Shown: one piece after another, positions 23,985 to 35,043 of the stretch
Layout: every line of letters begins with the position of its first letter
Position numbering within the stretch: position 1 is the first letter of the stretch
Assembly (NCBI RefSeq): GCF_963678635.1
Contig: NC_087071.1
Location: 41,988,153-42,052,152, forward strand
Origin: Symsagittifera roscoffensis
Taxonomy: Eukaryota; Xenacoelomorpha; Acoela; Convolutidae
DNA: 64,000 nt
Reading direction: 5' to 3'
Notes under the pieces: model-generated
Told to the model about the DNA's origin: nothing
What the model saw: the letters and a program-made list of their open reading frames with translations, nothing else
Database searches by the model: none
Program-made: the position numbers and the translations under genes

Positions 23985-25320
23985 TTGAAACGACGCATTC
24001 TTTTTACTATAACATTCTTGAAACGTAGCCCTCACTTATCTGGCAACTCATTGAAACGACGCGTTCATTTACATTGAACCTCATGAAAGGACGCCTTCAC
24101 TTACCTGACATCACCTTGAAACGACGTGTTTATTTACCTGGAACCTTGTCGAAACTATGACTTCATTTACCTAGCATGTCCTTGATACGATGCGTTCCTA
24201 TACCTGGCACCTCTTTGATACAGCGCGTGATTTTTCCTAGCACCTCCATGAAATTACACGTTCACTGTCCTGGGAGCTTCTTGAAACTAAGCTTTCAATT
24301 ACCTGCAAATTCTTTGATACGACGCGTTCATATTCCCGGCACTTCTTTGATACGACGCATTCATGTACCTGGCACCACCTTGAAAGGACGCGTTCACTTC
24401 CTGGCGCCTTCTTGAAACTAAGCCTTCAATTACCTGGAACTTCTTTGATACGATGCGTTCATATACCTGGCACCTCTTTGATACGACCCATTGATATATT
24501 CGCTCATCCCTGAAACAACGCAATCACTTACCTGGCACCCTCTTGAAACGACACGTTAACTTACTGACAGCTCCTAGAAAAAATGCTTTCACTTACTTGG
24601 CAGCCCCTAGAAAAGACAAGTTAACATTTCTCCTGGCACCTGCTTGAAACGATATGTTCCCTTTCTTAGCAACTTCATGAAACGGGGCGTTCACTTACCT
24701 GGCATCTCCTTGAAACGAACTGTTCACTTTCGTGGAACCTTCTTGAAATGACGAGTTTGCTTGCCTGGCACCTCCTGATAGCGATGCGTACTTTTACCTG
24801 GCACCTCCTTGAATCGACGCGTTCACTTATCTGGCATCTGAATGAAACGACGCGTTCAATTGCATAGTATCTCATGAAACGACGCGTTCACTTTCCTGGC
24901 AACTCTTTGAAGTGACGTGCTCACTTACCTGACTTCTTCTTGAAATGACATGTTCACTTTCCTAGCACCTCCATGAAACGACGCCTTCATTTACCTATCA
25001 CCACCTTGAAACGAGCTGTTCCCTTTGCTGGCGTCTCATTGAAGCGACGCGTTCAATTGCATAACACCTCATAAAACGCCGCGTTCACTTACTTGGCACC
25101 TCCTTGAAACTACATTTTCACTTTCCCGAAACCTTCTTAAAACGACGCGTTCACTTACCTGGCACCTCCTCGAAACGACCGGTTCACTTTCCTGGCAACT
25201 TCTTGAAACTACGCTTTCACTTAAATGACACCTCCTTTAAACGGAACGTTCACTTTCCTAGCAAATCCTTGAAATGACGCAATCATTAATGTGGCACCTC
25301 ATCGAAGAGACGCTTTCAAA
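23985..25320 (+). repeat. 33-bp satellite array, about 40 units
   Basis: Degenerate tandem repeat with consensus close to GAAACGACGCGTTCACTTAC followed by CTGGCACCTCCTT. Spacing of the GAAACGACG core is 32-34 bp, most often 33. Units are diverged (perhaps 70-85% each) with occasional longer spacing, so it is old. Because 33 is divisible by three, the minus strand shows open stretches with an 11-residue period (for example CQVSERVDSRR), but stops interrupt every 60-80 codons. Confidence 0.9.
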
Positions 25321-25661
25321 TCTGATGGTGAAATCGTTTTTTAAATAAAAGGATAACAGAAGACACGCGCCGATGTCAGTTGAAATTTTCTGAGGAGTTT
25401 TTTCTGAAATATTGTGTGAATTCAGTTTATGAACCGATAATTTTTCCTTAATTATCCCCCTTCTAAGTTAACTAGCAACAAGAAGCCCCAACCCTCCCAC
25501 CTCCCCCTGGCTCCACCTATAAAGAACTAACTCAATGGTTCATGATATGTGAATTTTGTACCTAGTAACTGATACCCCCATTTTTTTGCTATAATGAGAG
25601 AGTTAAAGAGATCTCTCCTCGCGTTTGACTCGAACTTAGTTTACACTTGTTTCTGCTACAG

Positions 25662-25755
25662 ATGAAGTGCGCATAGAAATCCAGTTGTTCACACCGGATC
25701 CACCATATTGGGCGCACTATAGGTCGGAGCAGATTTATCACCACTTGCGTTACCC
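25662..25755 (+). CDS. Orphan internal exon of an unrecognised gene
   Basis: A GC-richer 94-bp stretch is bounded by TTTCTGCTACAG (acceptor) and CCC then GTAAGTATG (a strong donor). Only one frame is open, with the exon entering at phase 1 and leaving at phase 2. It includes EVRIEIQLFTPDPPYWAHY and SEQIYHHLRY. Family unknown. The balance of codons, clean boundaries and base composition unlike the AT-rich neighbours make it one of the better exon candidates in the window. No partner exon was identified within several kb. Confidence 0.5.
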
Positions 25756-25799
25756 GTAAGTATGTTTTAGTCATTTTGGAAAACTGTTATTCAATAGTT

Positions 25800-26850
25800 T
25801 TTCTATGTATTTCCTAATAAATATTTCCACGTGAAAAAAAATAAGGCTTACTCTCATTTGAGAGGTGTTATGAAAATTTCAAACGTCTTCTATTTTGCTT
25901 AAACAAAATCAACTAATTCTTAAGGGTTCGAGATGATTTTTAACAATTCTATCACACGAAAATCTTTTTTTTGTCAAAAATATTTGATCGAGTTTCCAGA
26001 AGAAAACCTGAAAATTTTTTCGGTGTCGACAAAATTCTCTTAAAATTGAAAAAAATGCGTTATTAAAGCCGTTGGTAGAAAAATTTTAAGACTACATTTC
26101 AGAATCTTTTCTCACACTTTAAGAAAAAATAGAAGAAAATGTAAATTTATGAAAATTTTTTAGTGGGCTAATAATTCTGTAATTTTATGCAGCAACTAGG
26201 TATCCGGTTGTGTTTTTTCAAATGTTTAGTTTTTATTTGTTCCAAAATGTTTCTTGATCGTGTTTTTCTGTTTTTTTTTTTCATTTTTGCTACACTTATT
26301 TCTTAACAATCAGCGTGTTTAACGGATTTGTTTTGTTGTATCTGAAGAATTTTTGTTTTTTGTTTGCTTCCTTTCTTGACTGCCTTAATTGGGTGTTTTT
26401 CATTGATGGTAGCTTTTTTTTCAATTCTTTGATTGTGCAAATTTTTTGCTATGTTTAGCATATGTATTTATTCTTTTGCTCCTTATGTTTCGAACGAATA
26501 ATCAAAAAAGGAAAAGAAATTTGTATTTGGGTGCTTTTTTTTCTCTCGTTTTCTACACAAGTTCAGGTACCACAAATAATCGTTATAATGTCTCGAGTGA
26601 TATACCATAATAGTGCCCTTTACGTGTGAGTCGAGTGACATTTAAGAAAATCACATTTTTTGCCACATTGTCAAGATCAAGCAGCTCTTAGACTAACTTT
26701 GAGTGGCTAAACGTTTTATGTATAAAAAATAAATGATCATTTAGTTAAAAATAACTAGAGTTAAAAACCGTAAACATTTTTGGAAGCCTCTTTGGGAAAA
26801 AAATTAGATTATTTTTTTTCTCGTTTTTTGACAGCTATGGTCAATTACGC
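25800..26850. other. About 1 kb without recognised genes
   Basis: T-rich sequence with many homopolymer runs. No frame with a recognisable motif on either strand. Confidence 0.4.
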
Positions 26851-27107
26851 TTTTGTTTGTTTGTTTGTTTGCTTGCATGTTTGTTGTTTGTTTGTGTGTT
26901 TGTTTGTTTGTTTGTTTGTTTGTTTGTTTGTTTGTTTGTTTGTTTGTTTGTTTGTTTGTTTGTTTGTTTGTTTGTTTGTTTGTTTGCTTGCTTGCTTGTT
27001 TGTTGTTTGTTTGTGTGTGTGTTTGTTTGTTTGTTTGTTTGTTTGTTTGTTTGTTTGTTTGTTTGTTTGTTTGTTTGTTTGTTTGTTTGTTTGTTTGTTT
27101 GTTTGTT
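26851..27107 (+). repeat. (TTTG)n microsatellite running into the assembly gap
   Basis: Over 250 bp of TTTG tetranucleotide repeats with a few TTGC and TGTG interruptions (26,871-26,900 and 26,985-27,020). It continues up to the first N. Long open frames here on both strands are repeat artefacts. Confidence 0.98.
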
Positions 27108-27307
27108 NNNNNNNNNNNNNNNNNNNNNNNNNNNNNNNNNNNNNNNNNNNNNNNNNNNNNNNNNNNNNNNNNNNNNNNNNNNNNNNNNNNNNNNNNNNNN
27201 NNNNNNNNNNNNNNNNNNNNNNNNNNNNNNNNNNNNNNNNNNNNNNNNNNNNNNNNNNNNNNNNNNNNNNNNNNNNNNNNNNNNNNNNNNNNNNNNNNNN
27301 NNNNNNN
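27108..27307. other. Assembly gap, 200 N
   Basis: Exactly 200 undetermined bases immediately after the microsatellite. The round number suggests a placeholder, so true distances across this point are unknown. Confidence 0.99.
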
Positions 27308-27459
27308 AAAGACATCCAAACTCGACAATTCTGGAGACTGATTCAGAAGAAGAGGTGAAGCAGCTGCGTGTCACTTTCCCCATCATTCAAACACTCCCTC
27401 TGTGGATAGGAGTGACCAAATACAGAGATTTCAATGGAAGATACGAGTTCGAGGTTTAG
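27308..27459 (+). pseudogene. Exon-like fragment, weakly like a C-type lectin domain
   Basis: Directly after the gap one frame reads to a TAG at 27,457. It contains ILETDSEEEVKQLRVTFPII and LPLWIGVTKYRDFNGRYEFE. The WIG...GRYEF pattern resembles the WIGL...G.Y.W core of C-type lectin-like domains. Base composition is less AT-rich than the surroundings, typical of exons here. The 5' part is hidden by the gap and no obvious donor follows, so it could be a terminal exon or a fragment. The family call is tentative. Confidence 0.3.
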
Positions 27460-28059
27460 TATTACAGGAGCTGCTCGCATGCAATTTGTCATTTAAAAAA
27501 TTTTTGGATAATTTTGAGCAAATTCAGCTCGACGCTTGACAAGGAGTCGGAAAAATGGTCTATGTACTTGAAAAGTAAATGCAAAAAAGTAATCATAGAA
27601 CAAAATGCTTTTACAGTTTTCATTAAAATTCAGACTTCAACCAATCTCAAGTTTATCACAAAACTCAGAACATAAACTCTTTTAACAATCAATTCTTGTC
27701 ACCTTATACTTTTCTTCAGTTTTTTTTGCAAAAAAAGAGACCTTGGCCCAAATCGAATAATTAAGCCCCAATTTTGCGTATGCCATCAAAGTTAAAAAAT
27801 CTCTGAAAGTGAAACAAGATTTTTTGTGCGATGATTTTATTACAAAAACAATCAATTTTTTTACCAAACATCGAATGATTTATTGGTCACAATTGACGGT
27901 GAATATTGGATATGTAAAACAAAGATCGCGTTGAGTTTGGGATTTTAACTAATAAAAAACCTAACGTTTTTTTGAATAGGAAAACGCAGCGCTGATTCAA
28001 TATATCGGGACAAAAAGAACGAAATTTGATACTTCTACAAATTTGATGAACTGTCTTAG

Positions 28060-28288
28060 AGACTCCTCTGACTCCTCTTTATTGTTCCGACTCATTGTGC
28101 GGAATCATGGTTTTCCCAAATATCGATGGAAGTCATATTTTTGAAAAAGGAGGACCAGGCAGCGTTGAAATAGACATGATAGTGGCACACCCGTTGAAAG
28201 GATTTTTCGTCTTTAATATTAAAAACGCTCAAAAAGTTAGCCTTAAAGATGTCCAATCGAATTTGCGAAAGCATTTTGATTTTGTCCG
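28060..28288 (+). CDS. Candidate exon resembling a NERD/PD-(D/E)XK nuclease fold
   Basis: Open frame from an AG at 28,059 to a donor (GTCCG then GTATGT at 28,289). It contains GSHIFEKGGPGSVEIDMIVA, HPLKGFFVFNIKNAQK and LRKHFDFVR. The E-I-D...K-G-F-F-V-F-N-I-K spacing is that of NERD-like nuclease domains, whose signature is (E)xD...(I/V)E(V/I)K; here the Glu before x-Lys reads Asn, so catalysis is doubtful. The exon is less AT-rich than its flanks. It is bracketed by two copies of ATTGTTCCGACT (28,083 and 28,382), so it may have moved with, or been split by, the adjacent fold-back element. Confidence 0.4.
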
Positions 28289-28380
28289 GTATGTATTGTG
28301 CTACAATGGCCTTTCTAAAGATTCTTTGCTTCAGGAAGCTAATGTAAATGTGGTCAATGAAATACCAATTTTCACTCTGT

Positions 28381-29205
28381 TATTGTTCCGACTTTTGATA
28401 CGAAAGTAACGGAATATTTGTGCTCGGGGTGGGTTTTTTTTTTCTTCAGACAAGTTTCGACTTTTTAACTAACCATTTTTGACGGAATTTTTTATATCAG
28501 TCGAAGCTATTGTTGTCTTGAGATTAAATTTGAAAAGATATTTCAGCTGTAATCATTTTTCGTAAAGTTATGAGGGTTTAAAGTTTGCCATTTTGGCCAT
28601 TTTGACCAATTTGGGACAATTAACGCGCGATATATTTCGCGCCGCGTCCAGACAATTCAGCCAATTTGAAATTCAGGCAATTCAGCCAAAAGTATGCAGA
28701 AAATTCAGCCAGAGACAATTCAGCCATTAATAGTGACCGCCGCAGTCGCGCTAACGTGTTGCGAGCTTGCCTACAGAGGGTAGTACTGTATACGAAATTT
28801 AGAGCCGGTTATCGCCGCGAAGCGGCGACGCGCGCTTAGCTCGCCCACCGGCGACCTTAAACCGAGAAATAGCTCCAATTCTGATTTTTTTCTTTCCAAT
28901 CTAGTGTTTTGTAAAATTGGCTGAACTGTCTCAGGCTGAATTGTCTGTATATTTTTGGCTGAATTGTCTGAAATTCAAACTGGCTAAATATATCGCGCGT
29001 TAATTGTCCCAAATTGACCAAAATGCCAATCGTTAAACCCCCATAAATTTACCAAAAAGGATCACAGGTAAAATATTTTTTCAATTTTAAGCTCAGGGCA
29101 ACAGTACCTTTTGATTGACATAAAAAACTCAAAAATGGCTAGCTTAAAAGTCGAAATTTGTCTGAAGAAAAAAACCACCACGAGCACAAAAGTCGGAACA
29201 ATTGG
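28381..29205. mobile_element. 825-bp fold-back (palindromic) element
   Basis: Starts ATTGTTCCGACTTTT and ends AAAAGTCGGAACAAT. Both arms then carry GTGCTCG(G/T)GGTGG, TCTTCAGACAA, CAATTTGGGACAATTAACGC and GCGATATATTT words in inverse order. The interior continues as a palindrome of GACAATTCAGCC/GGCTGAATTGTC motifs. The apex (about 28,735-28,860) is GC-rich, including GCCGCGAAGCGGC. There is no open reading frame. It resembles non-autonomous fold-back or MITE-like elements. A half copy lies at 15,660-15,905. Confidence 0.85.
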
Positions 29206-30109
29206 AGGCGCAAAACAGAGCGACAGCCTACGTAAAACTCTGGCAAGGACTAGCTCCCACCGCAGTAACACAACAATTTCTAATGTAATTTCTCGTCGGA
29301 TGAGTCGCAGCCGGTGGAAATTTTTGTAATTTCAACCGGCAGCATCAAACTATGGTGCTCGTCGAATAAGTTAGCCTTCTGTTTATTGGGTACTTCCTAC
29401 GTTATCGTTCATTATAAAACTTTAACGTATAAAATTGCAAGTTTAACAATTTGCTTGGCTGACAATTTTCTAATAAGCTGACTCATCGCGCCTCTTCGTT
29501 CTGATCAGAACAAAATAAGGCGCTTAAACCGAACAATTCGTATGTTGTTGCCTAAAATAAGTTCAAGCTTACCTAAATGAGCTAAAATGATTCGCCTTAG
29601 GAAAGTGCAATCACCTAATTTTTTTTTTAAAACTGGATTATAAGACATATTTTCTATAGCATTTTTAAAACAGATAGTAGCAACTTTTTAACATATAAAA
29701 CTAAACAATTTTTGGTGAACAAGATGCTATTTTAATCATGTTTAACAATCACCAGATTATTTAGTTTACCAAACTCTCCTCTGGAGCTGCGATTGACAAG
29801 CTGGACTGGATCTGGAGTGACAAGCATCCAATTAATATAAATAGTTTAGAGAAGTGTGTTACGACTGATGGTACGTCCGTTTCAATCATCGTGATCACAA
29901 TTTTTGAAGTTCATTCTGATAAAACTCAAACTAACTAATTAATGTATTCAGATGCTGATCAACAATCCCAAACCCCCCAAAAAAATTTTTTTCAGTAAAT
30001 CATTTTAATTGTGAGAGTCTCTTATGCAATTCGGAAAAAAAAATCGAACAAGACTCCTCGTATCAGGAAGAAGCCGCGGACGTTCCGAGTCTTTTAAGGT
30101 ATATGGTGT
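29195..30109 (-). repeat. Right arm of the 16.8-kb-spaced inverted repeat
   Basis: Reverse-complementary partner of 13,292-14,175, ending TTAAGGTATATGGTGT at 30,109. Its inner end abuts the fold-back element. It shares with the left arm the GTTCTGATCAGAAC palindrome and the CTGGACTGGATCTGGAGTGA block. Confidence 0.9.
29765..29938 (+). pseudogene. Open frame in right arm, possible exon (57 codons)
   Basis: After an acceptor-like ATTATTTAG the frame reads FTKLSSGAAIDKLDWIWSDK and onwards to CVTTDGTSVSIIVI, stopping at TAA (29,936-29,938). It corresponds residue by residue to the left-arm frame (13,637-13,446). The segment KLS(S/T)GAA(I/V)DKLDWIWSD is the best-conserved part. Family not recognised. 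Confidence 0.35.
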
Positions 30110-31190
30110 TTATATAATTAGTTTATATATTTACTGGCTTCAATCCTTTATGCTTTCTATATCCCCTTTTTTCTATATATTAAAAGGTAAGCGGCCAGTT
30201 AATTTGGGTAAAAAATCGTTACACACCATGAATTACTTCTATTCTAATCTAAAAGAGAATTTTTTTTTCTTCAAAAAAATTATTTTGAAAAAAAACCAAT
30301 TACTTTTTTAACCATTTGTTAATGTTTCTGGACTGTTTAGGTCATTTGAATAGAATGACTGACGCGAACTGCATCTACAAAAAGAGCGTGAGATGTCAAA
30401 GATTAAATAACTAATATTTTTTTCAGTATTTTTTTTATTAAGAAACACATATGAGCCTTTTGAGGTAAGTAACAAGTGTGCGCCGAATTTCTATATCTCA
30501 CAATGAAAAAAATTTTACTATGAAAATTTTGAATTACGATTTTGAGCTAGAAAATTCTAATAAAAAATATGGAAAGCTACATGCAAACTTTTTATCGACT
30601 TTTCCGCAGAAAATGTGTTGGAAAACTTTGTTTTTGGGTCTGACTAGATCTATAAAAGCAATAAATTATAAAATTTCTAATATTGGATTGTACAAATTTT
30701 GAATAGATACAGATCCTTTAACTCTGGCATCTCCAAAGGATATACCCCACGCTGTTTGTCAAATCGAGAGAATGTCTCACTATTGAAATGATGGCCAAAA
30801 AAGAAAAAAATCAAATGGACATTTGTGCTTGCGATTACATGATATAACTCAACTCAACTCAAAAAACAAAACTGAGATATTTGAAATGAACAAAAAATGC
30901 TTTTATCTTAAATTATAGGCACTTTATGCTTGTTTGGCACTGGTTTTAAAGTATAGCCGAAACTTCAATTTCTGTAGCTAAATTACTGAAAGACAACAGG
31001 ATACAAATGACATGCTTTACGGATTAACTTGAGCTTATAATCAAAGCTTTTATTTTAAGGAAAATTTATGTCAGATACGCACAATCAAACTTGTATAAGG
31101 TGTGAAACCTAATAAAAACTGCTTTTAAAAAGTGGTTTTCTAAAATTTTGACCAACATTGAATTATTATTCAGATACAAAAAATTAAGTT
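30110..31190. other. About 1.1 kb without recognised genes
   Basis: AT-rich sequence. The longest frame (30,478-30,702, plus) has no motif and a biased Lys/Asn/Leu composition as expected from AT-rich noise. Confidence 0.4.
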
Positions 31191-32845
31191 TTTGAGGTCA
31201 GTCGAAAATTGAGTTTCATAAATCAAGTCAAATGCTTGGTAATAGCCGTATTAAGAACACGGAATACATAGCCAGACGAAGTTCTTGCTATTCCTGGAGA
31301 AAAGTATAGAATCCATGGCAACCGACACAGCTGCCAGACACTTTCCACGAAATCGGTTGTTTTTAACGACAATGTTTTTGTTATTTTTAATTGACGAATA
31401 ATAAGTTTTGCCCCAAACCAATCCTTTCGTAAGAGAAAAAAAGTTTCGCTTTCAAAAATGTTAAGTTTTTTTAACAAGGTAATTTTCAACAAAAAAACGA
31501 GAAATAAATTGACTGTTTTTTTTTCGAGCGACAACTAATCTTTGTTCGTTGTGAACCAATAAATAAAGCTAAAAATAACAGAAAAAGATCCCACATTTTG
31601 TCAAGTTTCCATTTTGCCTTGTTAAGTTTCAAAATCCGCAAATAAGGAACTCCAGGCCTGGCTCCTTGAAAAGCAGCGCCGGGATCTTAGACTTCTCAAA
31701 AAATTCCATGACGAGCCGTTCTAAAAAACTTTGACATGATTGTCAGCCTGACCAGGCCTGACTCCGGTGTTACTTGGTTGTTTTTGGGAAAATGAACCTT
31801 AAAAATTAGATGAAAAAACTTTATCAAAAAGAAATTTCAAAAGAGTTTTGTTAGGTACTTTCATATCTTCTCTGAAAAATTTTAAATGATTAGACACAAG
31901 TTTTTACCTTTTTGTAGAGTAATATACTGAACCGTTTAAAAACAAAATCCAGGTCGAAGAAGAATATGACTGTTCGAAGGAAATATGTTTCAGCCTAAAG
32001 TTTTAGGCAACAAATACAAGTCAAAGTTCTGTAAATTACCTTTGGAAATTCTAATCTTTTTATCAAAGTTTTTGAATAGTGTTTTTGGCTGAGAACATTT
32101 ATCAGAAATCTCCTAAGCACTTCAAACAGTTATCTGGCTACACCTCTGCAACAATTGTGTTTAAAAAAAAACAATTGTTTTAAAGTGAAAAGGTCTAAAT
32201 CAAGAAATTTAACAAATCCAATAACACCCCCGCTTGAAAAAAAAGTAGGATGCACCGTTCAAGCTTCTTTTAAATGATTTTCGTACGAATCTTTGCTTTT
32301 TTGTTCCAGATATAAATTATAACTTCATTGTATTAGTTGAAGCGGTGAAATCACTTTTGGGTGAAACGATATCCATACAAAGATTTTTGAGCTGGACTAT
32401 CAATAAAAAAAAATTCGAACCTGCGATTCGATACATTGATTATGATGGAATTAATATAATCGGTGTCCAATCTTACCATTTTTTTCCTTGGACTTTGAAG
32501 GTCGAGCTGGGAAAAAGAATATTCGAGCTGGATAAATGACTGGGTAAAAGAATATTCAACAGAGTTTTTGAATTCTCTTGAAAGACTGTCTGAGAAAAAC
32601 CATAGAGTTTGACATATTAAGTCGTGTCTGATTTTTCTCTAATTTCACAGAGTTTATGTTTTCCCAAACTGTTTTAGCACTTTTTTGCAATCGTATATTT
32701 GAAGCAACAATAAGTTTTGTTTTTTAAACTGTTTTTCCTATTACTCAACGGCCCATTTTTTGATATTTTTATATGCGAACCAACAAAAGTTCCAAACAAA
32801 CTTGATACGGTTGCTACTGGCCGAGTTGAGCAAAGCTTGATAACA
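31190..32845 (+). repeat. Diverged tandem unit A
   Basis: Aligns in order with 32,845-35,377 (unit B). Shared landmarks include AATACATAGCCAGACGAAGT (31,265 and 32,917), GACCAGGCCTGACTCC (31,748 and 33,506), AGTAATATACTGAACCG against GGTAATACACCGAACCG, GATGCACCGTTCAA (32,250 and 34,432), TACATTGATTATGATGGAAT against CACATTGATTATGATGGAAT, and AAAACCATAGAGT. Within unit A, 32,330-32,539 is open and reads FEPAIRYIDYDGINIIGVQS; unit B has stops there. The open frame vaguely resembles a glycosidase segment, but the call is too weak to name. Confidence 0.75.
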
Positions 32846-34746
32846 GAGAGTCGAAAAATGATTTTTATCAATCAAGTCAAGTGCTTGGGAATCGCTGTAT
32901 TAAGTACACTGAATACATAGCCAGACGAAGTTCTTGCTTTTCCTGGAAAAAAAGTATAGAATTCATGGCAACTGTGAACAGCTTCTAGAGACTTTCCACG
33001 AACTTGAATATTTTAACGATGTTTTTGTTATTTTTAATTCACGAATAGTAACCTTTGCTCAAACAAACCCTTTCATAAAATAAAAACATTCTGCTTTTCA
33101 AAAATGTAAATTTTTGTTAATAACAACGTAATTTCAACAAAAAAAGCGAGGAACAAATTGACTGTTAGGTTTCGAGCGGTAACTAATTTTTTTTCGTTGT
33201 CAACCAATAAGATAAAGCTAAATGAAACAAAAAAAAATTTTGAGGTAGAATCTACCTAACCAAATAGAAAACATCAACTTTTACAACCCTGAAACTGTGT
33301 ATTTTCCTGCCCAATTAGGTTTCGAAGTTGTTGAGGGTTTTGATTAGTTTTTGTTTTCAGGCAAGTTTGAAAGCCTTTCCAAGTTTCAAAATCCACAAAA
33401 AGGAACTCCAGGCATTTCTCCTTGAAAAGCAGCCACGGGATCTTAAACTTCTCAAAAAATTCGATGACAATCCGTTCTTAGAAACTTCGACATGCTTTTC
33501 AACCCGACCAGGCCTGACTCCAGGAATGGTCGGTTAAACCTGAAAATCAGAAAAAATTGAAAAGACTTCTCGAGCTTTACCGTGTTCATTAAGCGCATTT
33601 TGAGAATCAACAGGGTTGAAAATCGTTTTCTTAACAGTCCAGTATTTTTATTCTGGGTCAATGGAAGTTTTTGCGTTTTCTTAGAAAAAAACCTTAAATC
33701 TTAAAAATTTAATAAAAGTTTTACTGAAAAGAATTACAGATTAAAGTTTCCGAATTACGCTTTCTGGTTCAAGTTTTAACAGAAAAAGGACAAGACTATC
33801 GGACCATGAATCATTGGTTTCTACTATCAAGTTTTTCTGTTATGGGGACTATATCTACCTAAATGATAGCCGAAGTGCAATCTTTGATATTAGGCTTGAA
33901 TTTTTAAACTAAAATCTCAAACATTCTGTTTTTTCTTTATAAAAAACATGTTACTTGGGTTGTTGGTTGAAGAATGACTCTAAGAAAATTACATGGAAAA
34001 TTTCATCATAGAGAAATTTTACATGAACTTTGTTAATTATTTCCATAGCTTCTATGAATTTTTTTGAATAATAAGATACGAGTTTTTCCGTTTTCCAAAA
34101 GGGTAATACACCGAACCGTTAAAAATTTTCAGGTCGAAGAAAAATATAATCGTTTCAAGGAGACCCATTCTAGCGTAAAATAAGAGGTAACGATTGCATG
34201 TCATAGTTCTGCAAATTACAATTGAATATTATTTTTTTAAAGCAGAGTTTTTGATCAATGTTTTTGAGTGAGAACTTTTATCGAAAATCCTCTGTACACT
34301 TAGAATCGTTTTCTGAGTACCCCTCTGCCACAATTGTGTTCAAAATTTGATTTTAATTTTTTTAGAGTGAAAAGACTTAAATCAAAACCATTCAACAAAG
34401 ACAACAACACCCTCGGCTCAAAAATAGTAAGATGCACCGTTCAAACTTTTTCTAATCGATTTTGGTACGAAATTTAGATTGCTTACCCCACGCAATTTGT
34501 TCAGTCGACAGAATCAAAAAATGAGAGGTTCCTATCATCATTGGTTCTTGCAATCACCAGAGTTTAGAAAAAAAAAAATTTGAATTGAACAAATGTTGCA
34601 TTTGATTTAAATGTTGAGCAATTTTTTTCGTTTTGGTTCAGATATAGGTTATAGCTTAATTGTATTAATTAAAGCAGTAAAAAACACTAGTGGATGAACG
34701 ATATGCATTCAACGATTTTTAGAGCTGGATTATCAGTAAAAAAAAT

Positions 34747-35043
34747 TAGCACAGTGGAAATGCGTTCAGTATGAAAGCTATGATCCCATGCCATGGCAAT
34801 GATAGTGTGTGAGGACGAGCTCTCACTTGACCTCTAGTTTCAGTTCTTGACCGATTTTGGCTGCAATAGTGATAACACGTGAAGGTTCTGAACGCAAAAA
34901 AACGCCCTTGAGTCGCAAAAATAACAAAATAACACAGTCTGGAATGTGGGAAGATAATACAAACAAGAAACCTCGACAGGACTGTTGAAGGCCTATTGAT
35001 GAATCCACCGCGGTTTGCAGGAACTACATTATTACAGATGTCA
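34747..35043. repeat. About 295-bp insertion within tandem unit B
   Basis: Unit A passes directly from AATAAAAAAAAATTCG to GATACATTGATTATG. Unit B has instead about 295 bp of less AT-rich sequence (GCACAGTGGAAATGCG to ATTACAGATGTCAGA). No terminal repeats or tRNA-like boxes are evident. It may be a short interspersed element or a filler insertion. Confidence 0.6.

Noticed and set aside
24299..24875. Minus-strand frames with an 11-residue repeat
   Set aside because: They are translations of the 33-bp satellite, with stops every 60-80 codons and no start or splice context.
23985..25320. Regularly spaced direct repeats that might suggest a CRISPR array
   Set aside because: The 33-bp units are contiguous, degenerate and have no unique spacers. 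The context is eukaryotic, so this is a satellite.
26780..27459. Long open frames on both strands across the TTTG tract and gap
   Set aside because: They are produced by the tetranucleotide repeat having no stops in several frames and by undetermined bases. Only the part after 27,307 may be an exon.
13292..30109. Second Polinton, because the size equals the first
   Set aside because: No polymerase, integrase, ATPase or capsid sequence is found inside, the arms do not resemble Polinton termini, and no target duplication is visible.
32330..32539. Possible chitinase-like (GH18) exon
   Set aside because: YIDYDGINIIGVQSYHFFPW only loosely resembles the VDFINVMTYD strand of the family. The catalytic DxxDxDxE motif is absent and the paralogous unit B is broken.
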